DNA of 64,000 bases from CAYOSF01 sp964406605 (GTDB taxonomy: Bacteria; Chloroflexota; Dehalococcoidia; DSTF01; RBG-16-68-14), in NCBI GenBank assembly GCA_964406605.1, contig CAYOSF010000001.1, positions 372,001-436,000 of the forward strand, read 5' to 3'. Position numbers and translations under genes: made by a program. The notes beneath the pieces are model-generated. The model made no database searches. It saw only the letters and a list, made by a program, of their open reading frames with translations, and was not told the DNA's origin. Each line of letters opens with the position of its first letter. The stretch's first letter is position 1. Positions 1-7,222 of the stretch are shown piece after piece.

Positions 1-876
1 CGGGTGTTCGTCGTGGGCGCTCACTATGACTCGGTATCGGCAGGGCCCGGCGCCGACGATGACGCGAGCGGCGTCGCGGGCATGCTGGAGATGGCGCGCG
101 CCCTCGCCGATACGCCGCTGCCCGCCACCGTGTGGTTCACCGGCTTCACCATGGAGGAGAACGGGCTGATCGGCGGCCACCACATGGCCGTGGAGGCGTA
201 CGGAGACGGCACGCCTATCGTCGGCATGTACTCGCTGGAGATGCTCGGCTACACGACGCCGGAGGCGGACTTCATCGCCGTCATCGGCAACGAGGCGTCG
301 GTGCGGCTGGTGGATGCGTTTACGCGCGCGGCCGACAGCTACGTCCCGGAGCTGGCCTACGGGGCGGGGACGGTGCCGGGGAACGGCGAGGAATACCCTC
401 ACGTCCGCCGCAGCGACCACGCTCCGTTCTGGGACATGGGCTACCAGGCCCTGATGGTCACCGACACGGCCAACTTCCGCAATCCCAACTACCACCAGCC
501 CACGGACACCATCGATACGCTCGATTTCGTCTTCGCGACCAATGTGACGAAGGCGATGCTGGCGACGACGGTCGACTACCTCACCCACGACGGAGACGGC
601 GACGGCCAGCCGGACGTCTGCTCCGGGCCGCTGGCCGCTACGCCGACGGTGCCTCCGACAGCCACCGCGAGCCCGACCGCAAGCCCAACGCCGACCGAAG
701 CCCCTCCCGTCGGCGGGGTCGTGGAGCTACCGAACGTCGGGAGGTCGGGAGCTGACGCGACGGACCGGGCGAGGAGCGACTACGACCTGCTCGTCGTCGC
801 GCTGGGAAGCGCGGCCGCGGCTGGGGCGATCGCGGGCGGCGCGGCCTGGGTGGCGCTGAGGCGGAGGTGGCAGTAG
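1..876 (+). CDS. M28-family zinc peptidase, 5' truncated, C-terminally anchored
   Basis: The reading frame is open from base 1, so the true start lies outside the window. The visible 291 residues show the M28 (aminopeptidase Y/S type) metal-site pattern: GAHYDS near residue 8, GADDDASG near 20, the catalytic MEEN near 52 and NYHQPTDT near 165. These peptidases remove N-terminal residues using two zinc ions. After the catalytic domain comes a Pro/Thr/Ser-rich linker (about residues 215-235), an LPNVG motif, a hydrophobic helix of about 20 residues and a final RRRW tail. This indicates an exported enzyme held at the membrane by its C-terminus. The LPNVG-helix-Arg order resembles a sortase-type tail, but no sortase gene is visible here. 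Confidence 0.88.
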   Translation, partial: RVFVVGAHYDSVSAGPGADDDASGVAGMLEMARALADTPLPATVWFTGFTMEENGLIGGHHMAVEAYGDGTPIVGMYSLEMLGYTTPEADFIAVIGNEASVRLVDAFTRAADSYVPELAYGAGTVPGNGEEYPHVRRSDHAPFWDMGYQALMVTDTANFRNPNYHQPTDTIDTLDFVFATNVTKAMLATTVDYLTHDGDGDGQPDVCSGPLAATPTVPPTATASPTASPTPTEAPPVGGVVELPNVGRSGADATDRARSDYDLLVVALGSAAAAGAIAGGAAWVALRRRWQ

Positions 877-963
877 GTCGCAGGGCAGGCTTCAGCCCGA
901 CCATGGAGATCTTCCCACAGCGGTACGCGCGCGGAAGTGGCGTCGACCACGTTTGCTCGTAGC

Positions 964-981
964 GGCGACCTTCAGGTCGCC
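964..981. terminator. GC-rich hairpin between convergent genes
   Basis: Perfect inverted repeat GGCGACCT-TC-AGGTCGCC between the ends of the M28 peptidase and HAD genes, so it can serve both strands. There is no T-run. A smaller hairpin with the same CTTCAG core lies at 888-897. Either an intrinsic terminator without a U-tract or a member of an interspersed palindrome family. Confidence 0.45.
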
Positions 982-1016
982 ACCGGCGCAGCGAACGCAC
1001 AAATCGTGGTGCCTGG

Positions 1017-1709
1017 CTACCCCAGCAGCGCTGCCAGCACCGAGTCGGTGTCCGACAGGTCCGGCAGCGCCACGTCCGCGCCCGCGGCCAGAAGCTCCTC
1101 GACGGAGCAGGGGCCGGTCGCGACTGCCAGCGAGCGGACGCCGTTCGCCCGGGCGGCGCCGATATCGAGCGGCGTGTCGCCGACGACCCAGACGGACGCC
1201 GGGTCGGCCGGCGCGCCGCCGGCGACCCGTTCGATGGCCACGCGGACCAGCTCGGGCCGCTCCTCGGCGTCGTCGCCGAAGCCTCCCTCGCGCAGGTGCT
1301 CGTCCAGGCCGAAGTGGCGCAGCTTGATGAAGGCGGAGCGGCGGAAGTTGCCGGTCGCGAGGCCGAGGCGGATGCCGTCTCGGGTCGAGAGCGCGTCCAG
1401 CAGCTCGGGCACGCCCGGCATGATCCGCTTGCGCGCGGCCGCCTGCAGAGCGGGCTCCAGCAGACCGTAGTAGGTCTCCTGGAAGCGGGCCATCTGCGCG
1501 GGGAAATCCGCGTCCGGGCCGTCGAGGAGGCCGTGGTGCTCCATGGCCGTGCGCAGGATGGCCGAGTCGCTGCGGCCGGAGAACTCGATCTTGCGGAAGC
1601 CGTCCTGAATGCCGTAGAGGCGGTGGAACGCCTGCGCCATGGCGACGCCGCCCGCGCCGCCGCTCCAGATCAGCGTCTGGTCGATGTCGAAGAGGATGGT
1701 GCGGGTCAC
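1017..1709 (-). CDS. HAD-superfamily hydrolase (phosphoglycolate-phosphatase-like)
   Basis: A 230-residue HAD hydrolase, a cytosolic phosphatase for small phosphorylated metabolites. Motif I (DIDQTLIW, with nucleophile and general-acid Asp) starts about residue 8. An alpha-helical cap follows, and motif IV (VVGDTPLDIGAA) lies near residue 170. I chose the GTG start at 1709 because motif I then sits at the usual N-terminal position; the ATG 63 bases upstream would add a Pro/Arg-rich stretch unlike the family. The substrate cannot be read from sequence. The gene is convergent with the M28 peptidase and looks monocistronic. Confidence 0.85.
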   Translation of the reverse strand: MTRTILFDIDQTLIWSGGAGGVAMAQAFHRLYGIQDGFRKIEFSGRSDSAILRTAMEHHGLLDGPDADFPAQMARFQETYYGLLEPALQAAARKRIMPGVPELLDALSTRDGIRLGLATGNFRRSAFIKLRHFGLDEHLREGGFGDDAEERPELVRVAIERVAGGAPADPASVWVVGDTPLDIGAARANGVRSLAVATGPCSVEELLAAGADVALPDLSDTDSVLAALLG

Positions 1710-1792
1710 GCGGGCATTGTAGCGGGGCGGGTGAGGCGGGGCGAGGGGGGGGCGGCGGGGCTTCCGTGCCACTCCGTGTTTGGCAACATGAC

Positions 1793-2236
1793 CTACGCTG
1801 AGGCGAACGACGAGGGTCCGTTCTCAAGTCTGCCGCTGCGCTCCACCACCTCCAAGGTCGACACCCAGTGATTCCCATGGGCATCTGCGTAGCGGCAGAC
1901 CAGCTCAAACGGCGCGGCTCCAGAAATGCTGAACTTGATGAACGCCTGCTGGTCGTCCGTGCCCATCGCCACTCGCTCCCGAGTCTGGTCAGTGAATTCC
2001 CACCGTATGTCCAGGGCGGGGCCATTACCGATGTTCCGGTACTGGATCGGCAACGAAGTGTCCGAGCTGGGCGTGTCTTCTATCCAGTGAACGAGAACCG
2101 GCCGGAGCGCAGCTTCCGCGATGCGCTGCGTCGACTTCGCCTGCTTCCGCGTCTCCCACGCGTACCACAGGACCCCCATAAGCGTGGCGCTAAGCACGCC
2201 CGCGACGCCGATCTGAATCCAATCGCTAACTGCCAT
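1793..2236 (-). CDS. Small membrane-anchored protein of unknown function
   Basis: A 147-residue protein that I do not recognise. It has one hydrophobic segment at about residues 7-26 followed by a positively charged stretch (ETRKQAKSTQR) and a soluble domain rich in beta-strand-like sequence, so it is probably a single-pass protein. Its start overlaps the end of the upstream gene by 11 bases, which implies translational coupling in an operon of three unknown genes. GC content and codon use look lower and more mixed than in neighbouring metabolic genes, consistent with acquisition by transfer. Confidence 0.65.
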   Translation of the reverse strand: MAVSDWIQIGVAGVLSATLMGVLWYAWETRKQAKSTQRIAEAALRPVLVHWIEDTPSSDTSLPIQYRNIGNGPALDIRWEFTDQTRERVAMGTDDQQAFIKFSISGAAPFELVCRYADAHGNHWVSTLEVVERSGRLENGPSSFASA

Positions 2237-3344
2237 CGCTCGTGGGCGAGATGTACTCCCTGTGGATCAGGATGGCGGCTGCCGTGAGCCACGCCAGCGC
2301 CCGCTCCAGGTGAATCTCCGGAGCGACCAGGTACGCTGGCGGATAGATCTCGTGTGCGCCCAAGTTGCGGACGAGGTGGAGCACGGCGAGGCAGGTAACC
2401 AGCGTGTCCTCCGTCGCCTCGGGTTGGCTCTCAGCCAACTCTTCAAGCCGTGCGTTCTGAGCATCGATGGGTTGCCCGCGGCAGCGCTGCGTGTTGGTCT
2501 GAAGTTCCCTGTCCGCCCGTTGCCACCAAGAACGCTCCTCCCCTTCGCGGCCGAAGAGCAGCTTCAAGCCAACACGTAGCTCGATTCCAGTGACGTCCTG
2601 CGGCTGGTCGAGACCCCGACGATTCGCCTCCACCACAGCCAGTCGGCCGACGAGTTCCTCCAGGAAGAAGGCGTAGGCACGGAACGCGTCGAATATCCTG
2701 AGCGCCATGTAGTTGACTCGCGCCTCTGGTGTCCGCAGAGCGAACCGGATGTTCTGCGCCAGGCCGAGCATGATTCCGTAGAACACGTGCGTGCTGGAGC
2801 CGAGAAAGTCGAAGGCCCGTTCAAGCTCGTGCTTTGATGCCACGTCTCCGAGCGGCAATTCCTGGTCTCTGAGGACCTGAAGCAGGAGGCCGAGCGCGGG
2901 ATCATCCAGCTGGTTTCGCCTGAGCTGGTTCCCGTAGCTGTCCTCTGCCGCAACGCCGTACGCTCTAGGATCTTCGACGTGGATGACGTACTGCATGAGA
3001 GGTATCCCGACATCAAAACGTTGCAGCGCCATGTTGAGCATGGCCTGGTTGGCCAGCACGAGTCCCTTGTAGCGGGTCTCGTCCGCCGCCTCGTTGTGCC
3101 GGTCGATGGCCGCAGTCAACGCCTGGTAGACGGCCTCAGCGGCCACGGGAGCACCACCGTCGGCGAGTCCGAGAGCGATAGCGTTGGCCCTGGTGAGATA
3201 GGCACCTGGCGGTTCCCTCAGGCTGGCGTCAGCCAGATCCTTCTGGAGCGCGTCCACAGCCGCTTCGCGCATGCGGGAGATGAACTGGCTCGTCTCCTGG
3301 CGTGCGCCGTTCCGGAGCAGGTCTGCTTCGTTGGCAAATGTCAT
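2226..3344 (-). CDS. Uncharacterised helical protein, middle gene of a three-gene operon
   Basis: A 372-residue protein that I cannot assign to a family. The sequence is rich in charged and aliphatic residues and looks mostly helical, with no signal peptide, membrane helix or recognisable enzymatic motif. A strong ribosome binding site (GGAGGAAGT) precedes the ATG at 3344. That ATG overlaps the stop of the upstream small gene as ATGA, and its own end overlaps the downstream membrane-anchored gene, so the three are very likely cotranscribed. By composition it belongs to the same non-core patch as its neighbours. Confidence 0.65.
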   Translation of the reverse strand: MTFANEADLLRNGARQETSQFISRMREAAVDALQKDLADASLREPPGAYLTRANAIALGLADGGAPVAAEAVYQALTAAIDRHNEAADETRYKGLVLANQAMLNMALQRFDVGIPLMQYVIHVEDPRAYGVAAEDSYGNQLRRNQLDDPALGLLLQVLRDQELPLGDVASKHELERAFDFLGSSTHVFYGIMLGLAQNIRFALRTPEARVNYMALRIFDAFRAYAFFLEELVGRLAVVEANRRGLDQPQDVTGIELRVGLKLLFGREGEERSWWQRADRELQTNTQRCRGQPIDAQNARLEELAESQPEATEDTLVTCLAVLHLVRNLGAHEIYPPAYLVAPEIHLERALAWLTAAAILIHREYISPTSDGS

Positions 3345-3520
3345 ACTTCCTCCGTCAAAGGCCGCACTGTCCGGCGTGATCGGCGTGTCGGGGCTTTGGT
3401 GAGAAGCGGTTCGTCCCCATCCTTGCGCAAGGGCATCTGAACGCGCGCAGTCGGCAGCCCGCTGCTAGTCATTGGGGTCGCAATCCGCTCGGCGACGCGT
3501 TGTCTGGTAGGCAATGACAT
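3341..3520 (-). CDS. Putative 59-residue basic protein leading the operon
   Basis: A short reading frame rich in Arg, Thr and Pro, with no known domain. It is supported by a GGTGAG ribosome binding site directly before the ATG at 3520 and by the ATGA overlap between its stop and the start of the 372-residue protein, the usual arrangement for coupled genes. An upstream in-frame start at 3604 would give 87 residues but lacks a better binding site. It could be a leader peptide rather than a functional protein. Confidence 0.35.
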   Translation of the reverse strand: MSLPTRQRVAERIATPMTSSGLPTARVQMPLRKDGDEPLLTKAPTRRSRRTVRPLTEEV

Positions 3521-3743
3521 GCCGCTCACCTTCGCTGATGTTCCGCTTGCGAGTATACCACTGAGCCGTGTCCTCTCCCAGGCGTGGGTATCCCGGAGCG
3601 GCATGCACCGTCTTGATGCGGCTGTGCGCGTCCTGCGGCACGGAGGGGTGCTATAGCCGCCACCTCACGCACACCACGCCCCTCACCCTAGCTCCCCAGG
3701 ATGCAGTGCGGGTACTCTAAGAGCGCAGAGGGGACGCTCACCC

Positions 3744-4808
3744 ATGACCACCCACCCACCCGTCCACGAGGTGCCCGACGAGGCTGCCGGCATCGACTAC
3801 TGCTACGAGCAGGGCTGGACCGACGGGCTGCCCGTCGTGCCGCCCACGGAGGCTCGCGTCGAGGCGATGCTGGCCTGGGCCGGGCGGCCGCCGGAAGAGG
3901 TGCTGGCGTCGCACCCGCCCACGGGCCGTGCCTGCTCCGTGTTCTCGGCGGCGGTGAATGCGGTGATGGCCGGCTGCCTGCCCGAGTACTTCCCGGTAGT
4001 CGTCGCCGCCCTGGAGGCGATGAACGAGCCCGCGTACAATTTCCACGCCTCGACCGCGAGCACCGGCGGCGCCGCCCCGCTGCTCATCGTGAGCGGCCCG
4101 ATCCGCGACGAGATCGAAATGAACTCCGGGGTGAACGCGCTCGGGCCCGGCAACCGGGCCAACGCGACCATCGGCCGGGCGATCAGGCTGATCATCCTGA
4201 ACGTCTTCCAGATGACGCCCGGCGTGGCCGACATGTCGACGCACGGCCATCCCGGCAAGTACACGTTCTGTTTCGCCGAGAACACCGAGGCCAATCCGTG
4301 GGAGCCGCTGAACGTCGAGCTGGGCTACCCGCCGGAGGTGAGCACGGTGACGGTCTTCGCGTCGGCTGGGACACACAACGCGGAGACACACTGCGCCGGC
4401 GACCCGGAGGGCGTGCTGCTGACTATCGCGGATACGATGGCGAGCCTGGGCGCGATCACGCTGGGCGAGTCGGTCGTCATCCTGTCGCCGGAGCACGCCC
4501 GCATCGTGGCCAGCAAGGGGTGGAGGAAACGACAGGTGCGGGAGTACCTGTTCGAGCACGCCCGGCGGCCGCTGGCGGCGCTGAAACGGGCGGGGAAGCT
4601 CGAAAGCGAGATCGAGGCCGGGGACGAGACGAGGTACGCGCACAAGGGCATGTCGCCGGACGACATCCTGATCACCGTGGCGGGCGGCGATGCGGGCGGG
4701 CACTCGGTCTTCGTCTCGTCGTGGAGCCGGACGAGGGCCTCGCTCATGCAGACGAAGCCCATCGGCGTGTGCGTGGACTGCGAGGACGAAGCGGGAGGGG
4801 AAGCATGA
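3744..4808 (+). CDS. Conserved protein coupled to the UGSC selenoprotein, function unknown
   Basis: A 354-residue soluble protein beginning with the distinctive segment YCYEQGWTDGLPVVPPT at about residues 19-35. It contains scattered cysteines (GRAC, AGCLPEY, FCFAEN, ETHCAG) and a C-terminal CVDC pair near residues 344-347, which could support redox chemistry or metal binding. A ribosome binding site AGAGGGGA precedes the ATG. Its stop overlaps the start of the next gene as ATGA, so the two products are made in fixed ratio. I think the family is widespread but cannot name a biochemical role. The coupling makes it the best candidate partner or substrate-handling subunit for the selenoprotein. 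Confidence 0.7.
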   Translation: MTTHPPVHEVPDEAAGIDYCYEQGWTDGLPVVPPTEARVEAMLAWAGRPPEEVLASHPPTGRACSVFSAAVNAVMAGCLPEYFPVVVAALEAMNEPAYNFHASTASTGGAAPLLIVSGPIRDEIEMNSGVNALGPGNRANATIGRAIRLIILNVFQMTPGVADMSTHGHPGKYTFCFAENTEANPWEPLNVELGYPPEVSTVTVFASAGTHNAETHCAGDPEGVLLTIADTMASLGAITLGESVVILSPEHARIVASKGWRKRQVREYLFEHARRPLAALKRAGKLESEIEAGDETRYAHKGMSPDDILITVAGGDAGGHSVFVSSWSRTRASLMQTKPIGVCVDCEDEAGGEA

Positions 4809-5341
4809 GCCTACGACTGCTGGACCCGACGGGAGAGGCGCCCAAGGCGGAGCTGCGGCTCGCGCCCCGACCGGAGACGCTGGACGGGATGTCGATCGGA
4901 CTGCTCGCCAACGGCAAGACGAACAGCGAGGCGCTGCTGCGCGAGACGGCGCGGCTGTTCGTGGAGCGCCACGGCTGCAGGGTGGTCGCGGAGGAGAACA
5001 AGTGGAACGCGACCCAGATCTGCCCGCCGGCCATGCTGCAGGGGATCGCGGAGCGGGCCGACCTGCTGATCACCGCCATAGGTGATTGAGGGAGCTGCTC
5101 GACGTGCAGTGTGCACGACGGAATCACCTTCGAGCAGCTAGGCAAGCCGGCGCTGGTTATCTGCACTGAGCCGTTTGAGGAGACGGGCCGCGCCATCGCG
5201 CGCACCGTCGGCCTGCCCGACTACGCGTTCGCGCTGTTGCCCCATCCCATCGGGAACATCCGGCCCACGGATCTAGGCGACCGGGCGGCGCAGGCCTACG
5301 AGCAGGGGCGGCGCATCCTGTTGGGCGGTGGGGCTGAGTAG
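4805..5341 (+). CDS. UGSC-family selenoprotein with in-frame TGA read as selenocysteine
   Basis: A single frame runs from ATG at 4805 to TAG at 5339-5341 and is interrupted only by TGA at 5087-5089. Reading TGA as selenocysteine gives 178 residues with Sec at 95 in the motif U-G-S-C followed by S-T-C, that is Sec95-x-x-Cys98 and Cys98-x-x-Cys101, a thioredoxin-type redox arrangement. This matches the UGSC protein family described from marine metagenomes, named after this motif; Cys homologs would be expected elsewhere. The residues on both sides of the TGA form one continuous sensible protein (DLLITAIGD before, CSVHDGITFEQLGKPALV after), and a hairpin sits at the spacing expected of a bacterial SECIS. 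The ATG overlaps the upstream gene. The substrate is unknown. The selA, selB, selC and selD genes needed for decoding are not in this window. Confidence 0.85.
5099..5121 (+). promoter_or_regulatory. Putative bacterial SECIS hairpin downstream of the UGA
   Basis: Six perfect pairs (CGTGCA 5103-5108 with TGCACG 5112-5117) close a GTG apical loop at 5109-5111. The stem extends past an A-A mismatch by G-C, C-G and T-G pairs. The loop lies 19 bases after the UGA and begins with G, both in line with known bacterial SECIS rules (loop 16-37 bases downstream, G in the first two loop positions). It would recruit SelB during translation. Confidence 0.7.
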
Positions 5342-5343
5342 CG

Positions 5344-5368
5344 GGACCCTTCGAAAGAATCAGGGTCC
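5344..5368 (+). terminator. Hairpin directly after the selenoprotein stop
   Basis: GGACCCT (5344-5350) pairs perfectly with AGGGTCC (5362-5368) around an 11-base loop, starting two bases after the TAG. It probably ends or attenuates the two-gene transcript before the oxidase. There is no T-tract. Confidence 0.5.
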
Positions 5369-5449
5369 ATGTCGCCGCAGGGGGTGACCTTCTCTGGATA
5401 CCCCCTTTCCTCGACCGGCAACAGTGTGGTACGCAGGTCGGGAGCGAAT

Positions 5450-6853
5450 ATGACAGCCCATGACACCCCCGACCGCGTCCCGCTGAACGAGTCGCTGCTC
5501 GCCGAGCTGCGGAGGCTGCTGGGCGAGCGGCTGACGACGCGCACGTCGGTGCTGGAGGAGCACGGGCGCGACGAGTCGTATCATCCCGCCGTCCCGCCCG
5601 ACGCGGTCGTCTTTCCCGAGAGCACCGACGAGGTCTCGCGCATCGTGAAGGCGTGCGACCGCTACGACACCCCGATCATCCCGTTTGGGGCCGGCACGTC
5701 GCTCGAGGGCGGGGTAGCCGCGCTGCGGGGCGGCGTCTGCGTCGACCTCTCGGGCCTGAACGACATCGTCGAGATCAACGCCGACGACCTCGACTGCACG
5801 GTCCAGGCGGGCGTGCCCTACAAGCGACTCAACACGGCGCTGCGCTTCACCGGCCTCTTCTTCCCGGTCGACCCCGGCGCGGACGCGACACTAGGCGGCA
5901 TGGCCTCGACACGCGCCTCCGGAACGAACGCCGTTCGCTACGGGACGATGAAGGACGTGGTGCTCGGCCTCACCGTCGTGCTGGCGAACGGGTCGGTCAT
6001 CAAGACCGGCGGCCACGCCCGGAAGTCGTCGGCCGGGTACGACCTGACGAGGCTGTTCGTTGGCTCGGAGGGCACGCTGGGGATCATCACGGAGGTCACG
6101 CTGCGGCTCTTCGGGCTGCCGGAGGCGACGGCCGCGGCGGTCTGCTCCTTCGGGGCTCTGGAGGGCGCCGTCAAGACGGCGAGCCAGGTCGTGCAGCTCG
6201 GCATCCCCGTCGCCCGCATCGAGCTGCTGGACGAGCTGATGATGGAGGCGATCAACTGCTACTCAGGCCTGGAGCATCCGCTTCGGCCGACGCTCTTCCT
6301 GGAGTTCCACGGGACGGAGCGGGGCGTCGAGGAGCAGGCGGAGATGGTGCGCTCGCTCGCGTCGGACAACGAAAGCGAGGACTTCCGCTGGGCGTCCGAG
6401 GAGGGGGAGCGGGAGAAGCTGTGGACTGCTCGACATAACGCTTACTACGCCGCGCTCGCGCTTCGACCGGGATGCAAGGGCTGGCCGACCGACGTCTGCC
6501 TGCCCATCTCGCGGCTGGCCGAGTGCATCCTGGAGACGAAGGAGGACCTGGCGTCCGCGAACGTGATGGCGCCGCTGGTGGGGCACGTCGGCGACGGCAA
6601 CTTCCATCTGGTCTACCTGCTGGACGTGGAGAACGCGAAGGAGGTGCAGGAGGCGGACGCGCTCAACGCGCGGCTGGTGCGGCGGGCGCTGCGCATGGGA
6701 GGAACCTGCACGGGCGAGCACGGCGTGGGTTACGGCAAGATGTCCTTCCTCGCGGACGAGCACGGGGCGGAAGCGCTCGAGGCGATGGCCGCGATCAAGC
6801 GGGCGCTCGACCCCAAGGACATCATGAACCCCGGCAAGGTGGTGCCGGTCTAG
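5450..6853 (+). CDS. FAD-linked 2-hydroxyacid oxidase/dehydrogenase (GlcD/D-lactate dehydrogenase type)
   Basis: A 467-residue flavoprotein with an N-terminal FAD_binding_4 domain (PFGAGTSLEGG near residue 72, VDPGADATLGGMASTRASGTNA about 145-165, GSEGTLGIITEVTLRLFG about 205) and a C-terminal FAD-oxidase domain ending with GEHGVGYGK and NPGKVVPV. The family oxidises D-lactate, glycolate or related 2-hydroxyacids and passes electrons to a membrane or cytochrome acceptor; the exact substrate is not determined here. I chose ATG 5450 because GGGAG lies just upstream and the family N-terminus aligns; an upstream in-frame ATG would read through the hairpin at 5344-5368. It follows the selenoprotein by about 110 bases and may be functionally separate. 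Confidence 0.88.
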   Translation: MTAHDTPDRVPLNESLLAELRRLLGERLTTRTSVLEEHGRDESYHPAVPPDAVVFPESTDEVSRIVKACDRYDTPIIPFGAGTSLEGGVAALRGGVCVDLSGLNDIVEINADDLDCTVQAGVPYKRLNTALRFTGLFFPVDPGADATLGGMASTRASGTNAVRYGTMKDVVLGLTVVLANGSVIKTGGHARKSSAGYDLTRLFVGSEGTLGIITEVTLRLFGLPEATAAAVCSFGALEGAVKTASQVVQLGIPVARIELLDELMMEAINCYSGLEHPLRPTLFLEFHGTERGVEEQAEMVRSLASDNESEDFRWASEEGEREKLWTARHNAYYAALALRPGCKGWPTDVCLPISRLAECILETKEDLASANVMAPLVGHVGDGNFHLVYLLDVENAKEVQEADALNARLVRRALRMGGTCTGEHGVGYGKMSFLADEHGAEALEAMAAIKRALDPKDIMNPGKVVPV

Positions 6854-7222
6854 CAGGGGGCTTCTTCAGCAGGCTGCTGAGGTCTCAAGGGGAAGCTGGC
6901 GGCGCGTGTGTCGTGACACGGCGGTGCTGCTACCGCCCGGCCCGGCGTCTCTTCGCGACCAGGACTTCTGTGCCTAGGGAGAGGGACAGGAACAGTCTAG
7001 TACACCCGGACAATGCCCGCGTGTCTCGTCGAGAGGGTTCGTCACGCAGTTACTGGGCATCTTGACGTGTGTTTGGCGGATCGTGTACAAGGGAATGCGA
7101 GCCTGGTGGGGATACGTCATTTCCCATCGTGCGACGGTCGTAGAGGACTGCTGGGGCTCCGGCCTGGGACTGCGTCGCGATGGCCGCACTTCGCCGACAC
7201 CGGAGCATCTGGGAGAAGGCTC
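6854..7222. other. Intergenic gap before the accessory cassette
   Basis: 369 bases without a convincing gene. It holds a hairpin at 6866-6880 and a TTGACG hexamer at 7062-7067 with only a weak -10 candidate (TGTACA, 7084-7089). The frame of the next gene stays open upstream to at least 7013, but the residues before 7223 look like noncoding translation. Confidence 0.5.
6866..6880 (+). terminator. Hairpin after the FAD oxidase gene
   Basis: TCAGCA-GGC-TGCTGA, a perfect 6-base stem beginning 13 bases after the TAG. There is no T-run; terminator function is inferred from position. Confidence 0.4.

Noticed and set aside
892..2025. Long open frame opposite and overlapping the HAD gene
   Set aside because: Composed of Arg/Pro/Gly-rich translation typical of a GC-rich antisense frame; it overlaps two better-supported genes.
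5087..5089. TGA as a true stop or a pseudogene-causing mutation in the UGSC gene
   Set aside because: The frame continues without further damage to a proper stop, the motif around the TGA matches a known selenoprotein family and a SECIS-like hairpin is in place.
7013..7222. Upstream extension of the nitrilase-like protein by 70 residues
   Set aside because: The extra residues are Arg/Gly/His-rich and lack protein-like pattern, while TTG 7223 has a strong GGGAGAAGG site.
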